IMG/VR virus record: IMGVR_UViG_3300035698_011749
Span: 1 to 64,000 of that record
Strand: one strand, 5' to 3'
Source: a virus
DNA length: 64,000 nucleotides
Shown piece by piece: positions 50,902 through 59,614 of this stretch. The notes below the pieces were generated by a model. It did no database searches, was not told the DNA's origin, and was given only the letters and a program-made list of their open reading frames with translations. Position 1 is the first letter of the stretch. The number at the start of each line of letters is the position of its first letter. The translations under genes were made by a program, and so were the position numbers.

Positions 50902-51738
50902 CTATGTAGTGATCGGACAAGTATTAGACGCAGCAACAAAGTAAAGGTTCCCTGGTAAATAACGATTCGCAATTTGACCTATGGTCGGTGTTGTCCCACT
51001 TCCAAAATTGTCATAAAGAGTTGCAAACGTGAGCAACTTGCCCGCATCGAAATCCCCTATTGCAGTGGGTTTAGTGCCTACTGTCCACCCGGCATAGGTA
51101 GTGACTCCATCACAAAATAAGCAGGCATAAATAATGCTTCCGGTTGTGATATTGTCCGTAGATGCCTGTAGCTCAAACGCGTTTTCAACGTCCTCCAACT
51201 GGACATTGAACTTATCAGACCTTACATCTATTTGAACCGTGCAGTTTACACCACCGATTGTATAAGTAAACGTATCCCGATCATCATACCCGGCCCCGAC
51301 ATTGATCTTCATGCAAAAGAAATACTTCGTCTGGCCCTTAAAGATACTGTCAAACCAATTTGTAGTCATTGTCCCATAATCACTCGTTCCATCCAGCAAC
51401 CTGGACGGCGGGGAGCCTGTGGCCCCTGGCATACCGGGGGCGTTTCCTGCAGTAGTACAGACCAAATCAACGCCCGAGACTATCCCCTGGCCTGCTTCGT
51501 CGCCTCCGTCCACTGCGTTTTCAAGGAGCATTATGAAGTGGTCCGTCACGTCTTCAGTCGTTTCATCCCAATCGGCCCAGGATGGTGAACTGACCCCTCC
51601 GCCACTGCTTACGACCGCTGGCAATATCCGCCACCCTCGGGCATCATTGACAGCCCCCATGCCGAGGCAGGCTATTCCGGCATATCCACCAATCTGGAAA
51701 CAGGATTTCAAAAACTCTCTTCGGGTTTTATCGTTCAC
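50902..51738 (-). CDS. Lectin/LamG-like protein with a Tat signal peptide
   Basis: The 278-residue protein (GTG start, AAGGA upstream) begins with a twin-arginine signal (TRREFLKSC, then GGYAGIACLGMGAV). The body has a concanavalin-like jelly-roll pattern (SRLLDGTSDYGTM onward; YFFCMKINV; IYACLFCDGV). It could bind surface sugars. Tat export of a phage late protein is very unusual. Confidence 0.65.
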   Translation of the reverse strand: MNDKTRREFLKSCFQIGGYAGIACLGMGAVNDARGWRILPAVVSSGGGVSSPSWADWDETTEDVTDHFIMLLENAVDGGDEAGQGIVSGVDLVCTTAGNAPGMPGATGSPPSRLLDGTSDYGTMTTNWFDSIFKGQTKYFFCMKINVGAGYDDRDTFTYTIGGVNCTVQIDVRSDKFNVQLEDVENAFELQASTDNITTGSIIYACLFCDGVTTYAGWTVGTKPTAIGDFDAGKLLTFATLYDNFGSGTTPTIGQIANRYLPGNLYFVAASNTCPITT

Positions 51739-51758
51739 TTTATTGCATCCTTAAGAAT

Positions 51759-52529
51759 TTATTTTGACCCCACGGAAGGAGATCCACTTTCGTAAACAAT
51801 CCAAAATCCATCGGCTGGAGAAATAAGGCTTATCCCCTCCCCTGTTGTACCACTTGTGCTACTACTACTCAGGTAATAATAACTTGTTCCAGCACCCGTC
51901 CCCGCTGCGAAAGAAGAATAATTAAGTATTTTATCAGCGGCATTTATCTGAAACCATAAGGTGGAACCGCTTATCATATCGTTAACAAGATAAGCGATTA
52001 CGCTATCCCCTTTAGTCGCGGCGGCGGCTATGCAAGTGACTTCAGAAGAAGCATACATATTCGTAACAATACCGCCACGTTGGGACACTCCTGATAGAGT
52101 TACCGTACCCGTTCTAACGTCAGTCGGGGGTATTTTTCCTGAAAGATATCCCGTTACTGCCGCATTGCCTTCAATTTCGATTGCGTCAATGTATATTTTG
52201 GCAAGTTCCCATGCCGTTACTCCAGCACCGATATCATCAGGTAGAATAATATCAGGTGGATCCTCGAGAGGGTCACTAAATACAGCCATATAAAAATACA
52301 GTCTTGACGTACCTGACTCCGCAACAATGGCTGTATCTTTAGGTCCAATACTAACCCCACTTACCGCACCATCAAGGGAATTAGCACCACTTCCAGATAA
52401 TGATGTAGCATACCAAACAGTAGCTGAATCATCATCATCTCCGGCAAAAGATAGTGCGGAAAATAATAACAGACATATTAAAACCAACGTACCTACACCT
52501 ATTCTTCCACCTATAGTCCAGATTTTCAT
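51759..52529 (-). CDS. Beta-rich late protein with a Sec signal peptide
   Basis: The 256-residue protein has a signal peptide (VGTLVLICLLLFSALSFA, cut before GDDDDS) and a Gly/Ser/Thr-rich beta body ending in a strand-rich SPADGFWIVYESGSPS segment. Resembles tail-associated or surface proteins. No specific family. Confidence 0.65.
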   Translation of the reverse strand: MKIWTIGGRIGVGTLVLICLLLFSALSFAGDDDDSATVWYATSLSGSGANSLDGAVSGVSIGPKDTAIVAESGTSRLYFYMAVFSDPLEDPPDIILPDDIGAGVTAWELAKIYIDAIEIEGNAAVTGYLSGKIPPTDVRTGTVTLSGVSQRGGIVTNMYASSEVTCIAAAATKGDSVIAYLVNDMISGSTLWFQINAADKILNYSSFAAGTGAGTSYYYLSSSSTSGTTGEGISLISPADGFWIVYESGSPSVGSK

Positions 52530-52551
52530 TACTAAAACCTCTTAATAAGAT

Positions 52552-53232
52552 TTATTTATTTTCTTTTATAATACTAGTTATAGCATTATTAATGCTTTCT
52601 AAATATTTATTATACATATTTGAAGACTCCATTTTATCCCTATCAAATGCTTTATATGTTACATAATAAATAAGTGCTTGATTATATTTAGCTGATAATG
52701 GAATTTCTTCTGTAATAGCAATTGTAGTTGGCTTGGCTACATAGAAAACAATTACTTTAGGTCCTCCAGTAACACCAGATAAAGTTGGAAAAATAATAAG
52801 ATTACTACCAACATTGCTTTCATACCAAAAAGTTGGATACTCTTCCATTCCTTGTGTAAGATTCATAGAAGTTGCTTTTCTTAGACCAGTCCAAAGATCA
52901 TCAGAATTAACATAAACTACATCTATAGTCTCTAAATACGCAGTAGCTCCAGATATGTCATATTGATAAGTATCAGCAATAAGACTTATTTCGTATGATC
53001 CTTGTAAACATTTACTGCGAGAAGCAATATCAAGAATTCCCTGATTAACCCAGTTAAGCATATCAGCGTCAGTATAAAAAGTATCACTAACTGCATTAAT
53101 GTCATATCTAATACGATCAATAATAGTCTGTGCAGTTGTTCCAGATGTATATTGTGACTCAGCAAGAGCATTAGAAGCAAATAAAAAGATAAAGAGAATA
53201 GATAAAAAATATTTCATTTTTATCGTTTTCAT
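52552..53232 (-). CDS. Tail-tube adaptor-like (gp11-like) protein with a Sec signal peptide
   Basis: The 226-residue protein has a signal peptide (YFLSILFIFLFASNALA, cut before ES). The remainder (IIDRIRYDINAVSDTFYTDA, then MLNWVNQGILDIASRS; ALIYYVTYKAFDRDKM) has the four-helix plus beta plan of phage adaptor/tubular-A proteins. Adaptors act in the cytoplasm during head completion, so the signal peptide is contradictory. One of the strongest members of the exported set. Confidence 0.75.
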   Translation of the reverse strand: MKTIKMKYFLSILFIFLFASNALAESQYTSGTTAQTIIDRIRYDINAVSDTFYTDADMLNWVNQGILDIASRSKCLQGSYEISLIADTYQYDISGATAYLETIDVVYVNSDDLWTGLRKATSMNLTQGMEEYPTFWYESNVGSNLIIFPTLSGVTGGPKVIVFYVAKPTTIAITEEIPLSAKYNQALIYYVTYKAFDRDKMESSNMYNKYLESINNAITSIIKENK

Positions 53233-53924
53233 TATGCATTCTCCGAAATAAGATTTATATTACGCTGATTGTAAGGAATATAAAGTTCTAATGCCTTCAA
53301 AGCAACAGAAAATAATTTTTGATGAATATCCATCATTCGATTACTTGTGCTTATAATAACTTCCCTATTTGTTTCGTGAATAATATCTTCTTTATTAATT
53401 AGCTTGCCAATATTCCAAACAGCATAATTACCTAAAAGACTTTCTTGTAAATGACTTGGAATTCCATTCGGAGTATTAGCATCATCACTCATATCAGTTG
53501 GCACTTTGTAATAGTGTATTGTAATTTCTGTAACAGTTGTAGGAATTCCTTGGTAATAAAAATTTCCACCAAACTCACAACATTCAACTACTGTACCTGA
53601 TTTATCCAATAATGGATATGTTTCAGCAAGAGACATAAATGTCTCAGCGATGTTAATTTCATTTCCTTCAGATAATGCTGCAAACTGAAGATTGCGTTGA
53701 AAATTGGTAGGCATTGCAACATAGGCTGCAGTAATGGAAGTATCAACCGTACCAATAGTAAACAAATCAGGCAATGGTGGTGTTAACCAATCACCTAAAG
53801 CAGATGGTATTCCACCAGCAATTTCAAGCTGACCCTGATTTAATAGACCACCAATCAAATGACTGTACTTATTATCCTGGACAATACTTTTTACATATGA
53901 TTGAAGTTCTTTATATGTAGCCAT
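53232..53924 (-). CDS. Head-tail adaptor protein
   Basis: The 230-residue protein (YKELQSYVKSIVQDNKYSHL, then IGGLLNQGQLEIAGG; helical end LFSVALKALELYIP) has the same adaptor type as its neighbour but lacks a signal peptide. Overlaps next start by TAATG. Probably joins portal and tail tube. Confidence 0.7.
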   Translation of the reverse strand: MATYKELQSYVKSIVQDNKYSHLIGGLLNQGQLEIAGGIPSALGDWLTPPLPDLFTIGTVDTSITAAYVAMPTNFQRNLQFAALSEGNEINIAETFMSLAETYPLLDKSGTVVECCEFGGNFYYQGIPTTVTEITIHYYKVPTDMSDDANTPNGIPSHLQESLLGNYAVWNIGKLINKEDIIHETNREVIISTSNRMMDIHQKLFSVALKALELYIPYNQRNINLISENA

Positions 53925-54253
53925 TATAAATCATCCCCAGTAACATAAGTAGCAGGAGTTAAAAAGTATCCATCTGTTGTAGCAGTAGCTGTAGGAGTTA
54001 CTTCAAAAGTTTCATCATCAACAGGTCCGCCAGCAGTAAGATCAATCATTCCATAAGAAGTTTCTTTTCGCAAGACTGGCACAGACTGCTTTTCACCAAG
54101 CGGCTTAGGTGGTGAGAATTGTTCATGTTTAGGTTCCCAACAAGTGTCAGCACAAACAAACCAACCATCCCAAGTCATTCTGCATTCACTTGCAAGTCGT
54201 GCAAAACCACAACGGTCACAAATAACCTTATAATCACCAGGTTTATATGGCAT
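53924..54253 (-). CDS. Small zinc-binding structural protein
   Basis: The 109-residue protein has a four-Cys/His zinc motif (ICDRCGF ... VCADTCWEPKHEQ, about 11-45), matching a widespread phage family (CdrCG..., tW.Gl.VC..CwE.rHPQ) next to tail genes. The rest is flexible. Confidence 0.7.
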   Translation of the reverse strand: MPYKPGDYKVICDRCGFARLASECRMTWDGWFVCADTCWEPKHEQFSPPKPLGEKQSVPVLRKETSYGMIDLTAGGPVDDETFEVTPTATATTDGYFLTPATYVTGDDL

Positions 54254-54265
54254 AATTTATTCCTA

Positions 54266-54757
54266 TTAATATATTACAAGAGTTGCTTTGAGAGTATTGA
54301 ATTGAGTCATTCCAGAAACTACGCCAAGCTTTAAATATTTAGCAGTTTCTGGAGTAAATGCCTGAACAACAGGTGTTGCTCCTGATAAAGCAATAGGGCC
54401 ACAAAATGCAGTAACTCCAGAACCAGCCCAAAGAGCATCATCGTCTTTGTTACTTACAGTGTAGACAAGATAATAAGTAGCTCCAGAACCATTGCCAGAA
54501 GTTATTGTTGTGTTATTTTGATCTGATAATGCAAGATCAACATCATATACTTGGACTGAAAATACTTTGTGTTCTGGCCTTACTGCTAAAACATCAATAG
54601 TAGTTGAAAACCAAGATACTCCACTATATGAAACTGATTGATTTAATGCAGTAGTAGTACCAGAAATACTTAACGTACCAACATAATCTCCAGCCATTAC
54701 AGATGTTGTTATGATTAAAATACTTAAAATACAAAAAAGCTTAAATATGTATTTCAT
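54266..54757 (-). CDS. Beta-rich late protein with a Sec signal peptide
   Basis: The 163-residue protein begins MKYIFKLFCILSILIITTSV; AGGAGA before this ATG rules out the longer TTG frame. Signal cut after Val-Met-Ala before GDYVGTLS. The mature part is beta-rich (VSYSGVSWFSTTIDV) and could be decoration or tail surface. It resembles the preceding gene's product in its signal and the GDY start of the mature part. Confidence 0.65.
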   Translation of the reverse strand: MKYIFKLFCILSILIITTSVMAGDYVGTLSISGTTTALNQSVSYSGVSWFSTTIDVLAVRPEHKVFSVQVYDVDLALSDQNNTTITSGNGSGATYYLVYTVSNKDDDALWAGSGVTAFCGPIALSGATPVVQAFTPETAKYLKLGVVSGMTQFNTLKATLVIY

Positions 54758-54868
54758 AATAAATCTCCTAAAAGAATCTATCAGGACCAGAGAAAAAGCA
54801 CATCTTCCAACAAGACGTGAGAAAAACTCCGATCCTAATAGACACAACCACCATACATGGATTTAAGG

Positions 54869-55624
54869 TTAAGGAAGATCCCTATCAACCATCTGAGCGG
54901 ATACCGCAGAATTATAAAACAATCTCCATGTACCCGTCTCGCCGTAGGCATCAATGCCTCTGCTGCCGGTAATTTTAGTCACCGTGACCACGCTTGAGCC
55001 GGAAGATACCATACCAGTCATGTTTTGCATTGGCGTAACTGCCGAACCGGGACCAATTATGGTAGTGCCTGTAAGAGGCGCAGGCCAAACATAAACCGTT
55101 GATGACCCAGATCCACCTGCCAATGACCCCGTAGTGGACCACACTATCGTGACAGTCTGCATATCATTTGCAGCTGTAGCAAGTGGTAAATGAGCAGTAA
55201 CTCCAGACCAGCCTTGAATTTGGGTTACACCAGTGCCGGTCGTCGATGCAGATTCATATATCTTCTGGCAGTCTACAAAGTATGTCTTGCCAGCTTCAGT
55301 CTGAAAATAAGAATCACCTGAAGCTGCGCCAGCAGCCCACGTTGATAGGTCAGAAATAGCGTCAATTACAACGATACTTCCAGGCCCGCCAGACAAAACA
55401 GGATTACCAGACGGTGCTTGAATCGTGTAAACATCACCTGTCTCAGACACTCTAAATTTTGTACTTTCATCCTTGTCAGTAAGCCTCAAAAGATCCCTGT
55501 CGGATGCAGCATCATCAGTTGTTGCCTTTACCTCCAAAGAACTATGTCGTGTATAATCTCCCGCAAAAGCAGGAGAACACAACATAAAAAGAGCTAAAAT
55601 AATAAAAATAAGAAGTCGTTTCAT
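54869..55624 (-). CDS. Beta-rich late protein with a Sec signal peptide
   Basis: The 251-residue protein has signal MKRLLIFIILALFMLCSPAF-A, cut before GDYTRHSS, and a beta-rich mature part with a collagen-like/fibre flavour (SGNPVLSGGPGSIVV). First gene downstream of the major capsid gene in the late transcript. AAAGGAG upstream. Possibly a minor virion surface protein. Confidence 0.65.
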   Translation of the reverse strand: MKRLLIFIILALFMLCSPAFAGDYTRHSSLEVKATTDDAASDRDLLRLTDKDESTKFRVSETGDVYTIQAPSGNPVLSGGPGSIVVIDAISDLSTWAAGAASGDSYFQTEAGKTYFVDCQKIYESASTTGTGVTQIQGWSGVTAHLPLATAANDMQTVTIVWSTTGSLAGGSGSSTVYVWPAPLTGTTIIGPGSAVTPMQNMTGMVSSGSSVVTVTKITGSRGIDAYGETGTWRLFYNSAVSAQMVDRDLP

Positions 55625-55701
55625 TTTAGTTTACTCCTTTAACTGATTGTCCCCGCATAACGAGAGGACAACCAATTTAAGTTAATGTAATTATAATTGA
55701 C

Positions 55702-55715
55702 GTTCATTTATGAAC
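55702..55715. promoter_or_regulatory. Copy 5 of the dispersed palindromic site (late operon)
   Basis: GTTCATTTATGAAC (equal to GTTCATAAATGAAC on the minus strand) lies 7 bp below the stop of the capsid gene. The only copy within the late operon; a hairpin (about 55647-55670, TTGTCC/GGACAA) follows. Could act on late expression. Confidence 0.5.
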
Positions 55716-55721
55716 ACCAAT

Positions 55722-56645
55722 TTATGCTGCCCCAGGAGATCCAAGAATAGTCCTTGGATCAGACCAACCAAAACTGCCCCGAAAAGTAGCTTTAAATTTA
55801 GCGTTTTCAGTATCGAAATCCTGCTCTGTACCAAAAGAATCTGCCCGACGCTCCATATATTTTAAGCCATCAGGACAATTAGTTTTAATAAACCAAGCAT
55901 CAGTGTCAGTAAGATAATGATTTACTGCAATGCCCTGCGGAAACTTCTTGGAAGCTCGAAGCGCATTAACATCATTATTTGCAGTACCAGACTGGCCAAT
56001 AGATTCCAAAATACGAAAAGCGTCAAACTCCAAATCCGGTGGAAGAATCAATTTCTGCGGCATAATTGCAATTGTAAGACCACGATCAGTTGTAAATCCA
56101 GCAATGTCGATACATGCCTGCTCCAAAGCAGCCTCACTAATATCGGCAGCAGTCTCAAGTTCATTACGCCAAGTACCGCCAGATTTATTCGGATGATCAT
56201 CAGCACATAATTCAATACCATCAGAATTAGCGCCCATCGTATAAGAGCTATTAAAAGCTCTATTGAGAATATTAGCACCAAGAATTTCTTTAGTCTGCCG
56301 GACCGAAAAAGCAAGTGCATTAGCCCTACGAAGTGCAATAGTAACAGCAATACCATCCTCATACATTTCACGAGTAATAATAAAGCCAAGTCCGTAAGTA
56401 ACATGCACATACCTGTTAACAAAACCCTGCTCTTGAGAGTCATAAGCGATGCCACCACCCTCAGTCTTAATAGCAGCAAGACCAAAGCCAGTAACACCAA
56501 CCTCCTCTTCAAAAGCCCGACCCGATTTCATAATTTCAAAGATATCCTTGTATTCCATTGGATACTCTTTGTACTTCTGACCAAACCAGGTCTTTACACC
56601 TGGCACCAAATCTTTTGCAAAATTACTGGTTGGGATAACGCCCAT
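55722..56645 (-). CDS. Major capsid protein
   Basis: The 307-residue protein has the HK97-like profile: helical N-arm (FAKDLVPGVKTWFGQKYKEY), E-loop-like EEEVGVTGFGLAAIKTEGGG, spine helix (LRRANALAFSVRQTKEILGA) and P-domain end (NAKFKATFRGSFGWSDPR). Comes after scaffold and decoration genes. Similar to phage gpT-like/major head proteins. Confidence 0.87.
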   Translation of the reverse strand: MGVIPTSNFAKDLVPGVKTWFGQKYKEYPMEYKDIFEIMKSGRAFEEEVGVTGFGLAAIKTEGGGIAYDSQEQGFVNRYVHVTYGLGFIITREMYEDGIAVTIALRRANALAFSVRQTKEILGANILNRAFNSSYTMGANSDGIELCADDHPNKSGGTWRNELETAADISEAALEQACIDIAGFTTDRGLTIAIMPQKLILPPDLEFDAFRILESIGQSGTANNDVNALRASKKFPQGIAVNHYLTDTDAWFIKTNCPDGLKYMERRADSFGTEQDFDTENAKFKATFRGSFGWSDPRTILGSPGAA

Positions 56646-56685
56646 TAGATATCCTCCATAATCGGTTTGCCGATTTTAATTAAAA

Positions 56686-57276
56686 TTAAACACCAACAAC
56701 AGTCACCTGCTCACGATATACATGCTCTGCCAGCAACACTTCCCATTTACAATGCGTTCCAAGAGCATTATCAGGCCGATTAACTGCACGAAGAATTCTA
56801 AGGTTTCCATCAGAGCCAGTATCACTAGAATCAAGTTCCATAGCACTTAAACCAGTTGTAGTAGATCCAGAACCAACAACAAAATTCGCAGCCAGCCCAA
56901 CCATGTCGGCATCAATATTATTATCGTCACTATCTTCCTGGACTTCAAAAATCACAAACGGATCATCAACAACTGCTACATACATCGCAACATTAGCGAG
57001 CCTATATTTCATGCTAAGATTGTCTGGATTAAACATAGCCTCCGGCTGAAGTCCAAAACCAATAACTACACCGATATTATCAGTATCTCCAGCAGCGGCC
57101 TGAGTTACAGTAGGATACATTCCAAGTGTATCAGCAGATCCAGCAAGATTAACTACATCACCAATAAAAAGTGCAGTACCATCACTAACATAATAAATAT
57201 TAAATTTCCCATTCCAGGGACCGCTAAACAAATGCTTAACAGGTTTTAATCCCGAAGGACGATCAAGATTTGCCAT
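56686..57276 (-). CDS. Head decoration (cement) protein
   Basis: The 196-residue beta-rich protein (MANLDRPSGLKPVKHLFSGP; IYYVSDGTALFIGDVVNLAG) is typical of capsid-decorating or associated proteins that precede the major capsid gene in podoviruses. Confidence 0.7.
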   Translation of the reverse strand: MANLDRPSGLKPVKHLFSGPWNGKFNIYYVSDGTALFIGDVVNLAGSADTLGMYPTVTQAAAGDTDNIGVVIGFGLQPEAMFNPDNLSMKYRLANVAMYVAVVDDPFVIFEVQEDSDDNNIDADMVGLAANFVVGSGSTTTGLSAMELDSSDTGSDGNLRILRAVNRPDNALGTHCKWEVLLAEHVYREQVTVVGV

Positions 57277-57307
57277 AATTTTTTACCTCACTAAAATAAA
57301 AAGATTA

Positions 57308-57718
57308 TTAAAATTGCACTGCTCCATGAAGACCATCTTTTCCAGGCTCTCCAGAATTTCTTCTAATCTCATTTTCGACAGCAGTAATTTTATCCTGAGC
57401 TACTTTTTTATCTGCAATGTGATATTTCTCAGGAAGCTCCATTAGAACTGCTCGAGTACCACCACCAACAGAAGTTTCTACAATGCTGCCGAGTTTATCA
57501 GATTTTCCGATTTTAGGATCACCTACTTGGATGTCTCCTTCGACGATTGAATAGCCAGCCTCTTTAAAACGCTGAACTCTATCGCCAATATCATTAACAA
57601 ATCGGCGCACGAATCCGGGCCTTTTCGGTGCAGTTAAGATGTTCCGTGTGCCTAACGGGATTCGCTTCCTTGATTGTTCACTGTTGTTATTCTCTGTAAC
57701 TTTTTTATCCTCAGTCAT
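57308..57718 (-). CDS. Head-module protein, paralogue of the 57765 product
   Basis: The 136-residue basic protein has RPGFVRRFVNDIGDRVQRFK followed by EAGYSIVEGD and RAVLMELPEKY. The same frame of motifs (GY/GF, VN-x-x-D, AG[YF]S[VI]VE, R-x-V-x-M) is in the 57765 protein. Family common just upstream of phage capsid genes. Function is unknown. Confidence 0.6.
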   Translation of the reverse strand: MTEDKKVTENNNSEQSRKRIPLGTRNILTAPKRPGFVRRFVNDIGDRVQRFKEAGYSIVEGDIQVGDPKIGKSDKLGSIVETSVGGGTRAVLMELPEKYHIADKKVAQDKITAVENEIRRNSGEPGKDGLHGAVQF

Positions 57719-57764
57719 TTTGTAGCTCCCTTAAGTTGTATTGCTAAAATTATTTTAAGAATTT

Positions 57765-58040
57765 TTATTTAATTGGTTTTTTAGACATCTTTTTTTCAGT
57801 AATCTTTTCAAGTTTCTTTTCAGGCACCTTTTCAGGCTTTTTAATAGGTTTTCTCATAATAACTGTACGTTGATTTATTCCAGTTCTAACTTCTTGTTCA
57901 ACAACTGAAAAACCAGCTTTCTTAAGTTTATTAATACGAATAAGTGTTTTTTCTGTCTGTTTGTTTGAATACAAATCAACTACATTATTAATAATTCGAT
58001 AGTCATAACCAGGGTCTTTATTAAAATTTCGTATAGGCAT
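57765..58040 (-). CDS. Head-module protein, paralogue of the 57308 product
   Basis: The 91-residue protein has GYDYRIINNVVDLYSN, KAGFSVVEQEVRTG and RTVIMRKP, then a Lys/Pro/Glu repeat tail (KKPEKVPEKKLEKITEKKM). Related to the next gene. Confidence 0.55.
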   Translation of the reverse strand: MPIRNFNKDPGYDYRIINNVVDLYSNKQTEKTLIRINKLKKAGFSVVEQEVRTGINQRTVIMRKPIKKPEKVPEKKLEKITEKKMSKKPIK

Positions 58041-58044
58041 ATTA

Positions 58045-58992
58045 TTACTCCTGCAGTTTTGCGATATCTTTAATATAAGCTTCTTCCGACATTATTCCAG
58101 ATTTTACAAATTGATTCATAATTGATAACTGATCTGAAGTAAGCTCAGCTTTTGTAAATGTTGATTTATTATTGCCTGAATTTGTAGGCGATTCAACTGG
58201 GCTTTTAGGGCCAATTGGTTTAGTAGTCGTTTCTTCGGTTGTAGTTTTCGATGTATTAGCTTCAAATTTTTCAGGAAAAACTTCAGCCACTTTATTTCTA
58301 ACTATTTTATAAAGTCGATCTAAAGGAGCACCCTGATATTGTTGCGCTATCGTTTCAGCGTATTGTGCCATTTCTTGATCATTCAAATACCATTGATTGT
58401 CTTTAATCCATTCACCATAAACTGGATTTTCTGAAGGTTCAGATTTTGTATTCTCTTTAGGCGCAACAAGACTTTTTGTAATATTTTCAATCTGTTTTTC
58501 AATTGCATCGACTTTTTCAACATCGGCTGATTCAACAGCAGTGCGTTTCTCCTTTGTAAGTGTTTCTATTTCGGCCTGCATACGTTGCACATCAGCTTTA
58601 TAAACTCTCTCATTATGATCTTTTAAAGATTCAACAGTTCCCTGCATATTTGAAAGCTGGCCTTTGAGTTCTTTATTATGATCTCGCATTGTTTCTTGAA
58701 TTTCACGAGATTTCAAAATATACGTGGAAGCATCAACTTTATCAGCACCTTCATAATCTGGATTCCAACCAATTTGAGTTGCCAGATCTGTGATAGATAC
58801 TTCTGGTTTTAAAGCAGGCTCAGTCGGTGTTTCCTTAACAGCTGGTGTTTCCTTAACAACTGGTGATTCTTCCTTAAGTGTTTCTTTAGCCTGATCTGAT
58901 ACTTCAGAAAGATTAGTTTCAAGTTCCTCAGCAGTTTGTTTTTCTGCTGGAATAGTCTCAGCCAAGATATCATCTACAAATTCCTCAGTCAT
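58045..58992 (-). CDS. Capsid scaffolding protein
   Basis: The 315-residue highly charged protein has an acidic N-terminus, a central coiled coil (about 105-180), and a C-terminal helical basic end (TSDQLSIMNQFVKSGIMSEE). Position between portal/co-chaperonin and capsid genes is standard for scaffolds. Confidence 0.75.
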   Translation of the reverse strand: MTEEFVDDILAETIPAEKQTAEELETNLSEVSDQAKETLKEESPVVKETPAVKETPTEPALKPEVSITDLATQIGWNPDYEGADKVDASTYILKSREIQETMRDHNKELKGQLSNMQGTVESLKDHNERVYKADVQRMQAEIETLTKEKRTAVESADVEKVDAIEKQIENITKSLVAPKENTKSEPSENPVYGEWIKDNQWYLNDQEMAQYAETIAQQYQGAPLDRLYKIVRNKVAEVFPEKFEANTSKTTTEETTTKPIGPKSPVESPTNSGNNKSTFTKAELTSDQLSIMNQFVKSGIMSEEAYIKDIAKLQE

Positions 58993-59003
58993 AATAGCTC
59001 CTT

Positions 59004-59324
59004 TTAAGAAAGTAATATAGCTAAAAGATCGTTATCGTTAAGTAGTATATAAGCAACATCATCTTTACCAGTTAAAGTAACACCAGCATAGCGAGCATAA
59101 CTTACATGATCACCGATCATGGCCCAAGGAGATCCATCATCAATATCTTTCCATGCTGATGGACCAATATCAATAAGAATTCCTAAAGTTGCTGCTGCCT
59201 GATCTTGGTCCCTGGTTGTTTCTGGTAAAATAATTCCACCAGATGTCTTTTCTTCGACTTTATCTGGAAGAACTAAGATGTGTCCACCTGTTGGTTCTAT
59301 ACCACTTTTATTAATCTCTTGCAT
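59004..59324 (-). CDS. GroES-like co-chaperonin
   Basis: The 106-residue protein has the Cpn10 barrel and mobile-loop pattern: GHILVLPDKVEEKTSGGIIL, PETTRDQDQAA, GILIDIGPSAW, IGDHVSYARYAG and ILLNDNDLLAIL. Phage co-chaperonins such as T4 gp31 adapt host GroEL to fold the capsid protein; the location between portal and capsid genes suits that role. Confidence 0.87.
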   Translation of the reverse strand: MQEINKSGIEPTGGHILVLPDKVEEKTSGGIILPETTRDQDQAAATLGILIDIGPSAWKDIDDGSPWAMIGDHVSYARYAGVTLTGKDDVAYILLNDNDLLAILLS

Positions 59325-59347
59325 GATTACCTCCTTAAATAAAGTTA

Positions 59348-59608
59348 TTATATGCCAGTACTCTGACCCTGCTCTTCAGTAGTATCCTCATCCTCGTCCT
59401 CATAAGCAATGTTTAATAATTGGTCAAGACCTTCAATTTGACCATACAACTTATTTGTAAGGCCATGCGTAATATCTGCTGATTCTCCAATTGTTAAACC
59501 CTTTGAAAAATTATCCAACAAATCTTTTTTAGCTATTTCTATTTCTGCAAAAACTTCTCTTGTTACTGGATGTGTTTTCCATTCGAGAAACATTTCTTTT
59601 GTAATCAT
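59348..59608 (-). CDS. Small head-module protein
   Basis: The 86-residue acidic helical protein (EMFLEWKTHPVTREVFAEIE ... YEDEDEDTTEEQG) is of a type often placed between portal and scaffold. Role unknown. Confidence 0.6.
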   Translation of the reverse strand: MITKEMFLEWKTHPVTREVFAEIEIAKKDLLDNFSKGLTIGESADITHGLTNKLYGQIEGLDQLLNIAYEDEDEDTTEEQGQSTGI

Positions 59609-59614
59609 GATTAA

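Noticed and set aside
55917-56648. Frames opposite and alternative to the capsid gene
   Set aside because: Shadows; the capsid frame has clear HK97-like features.
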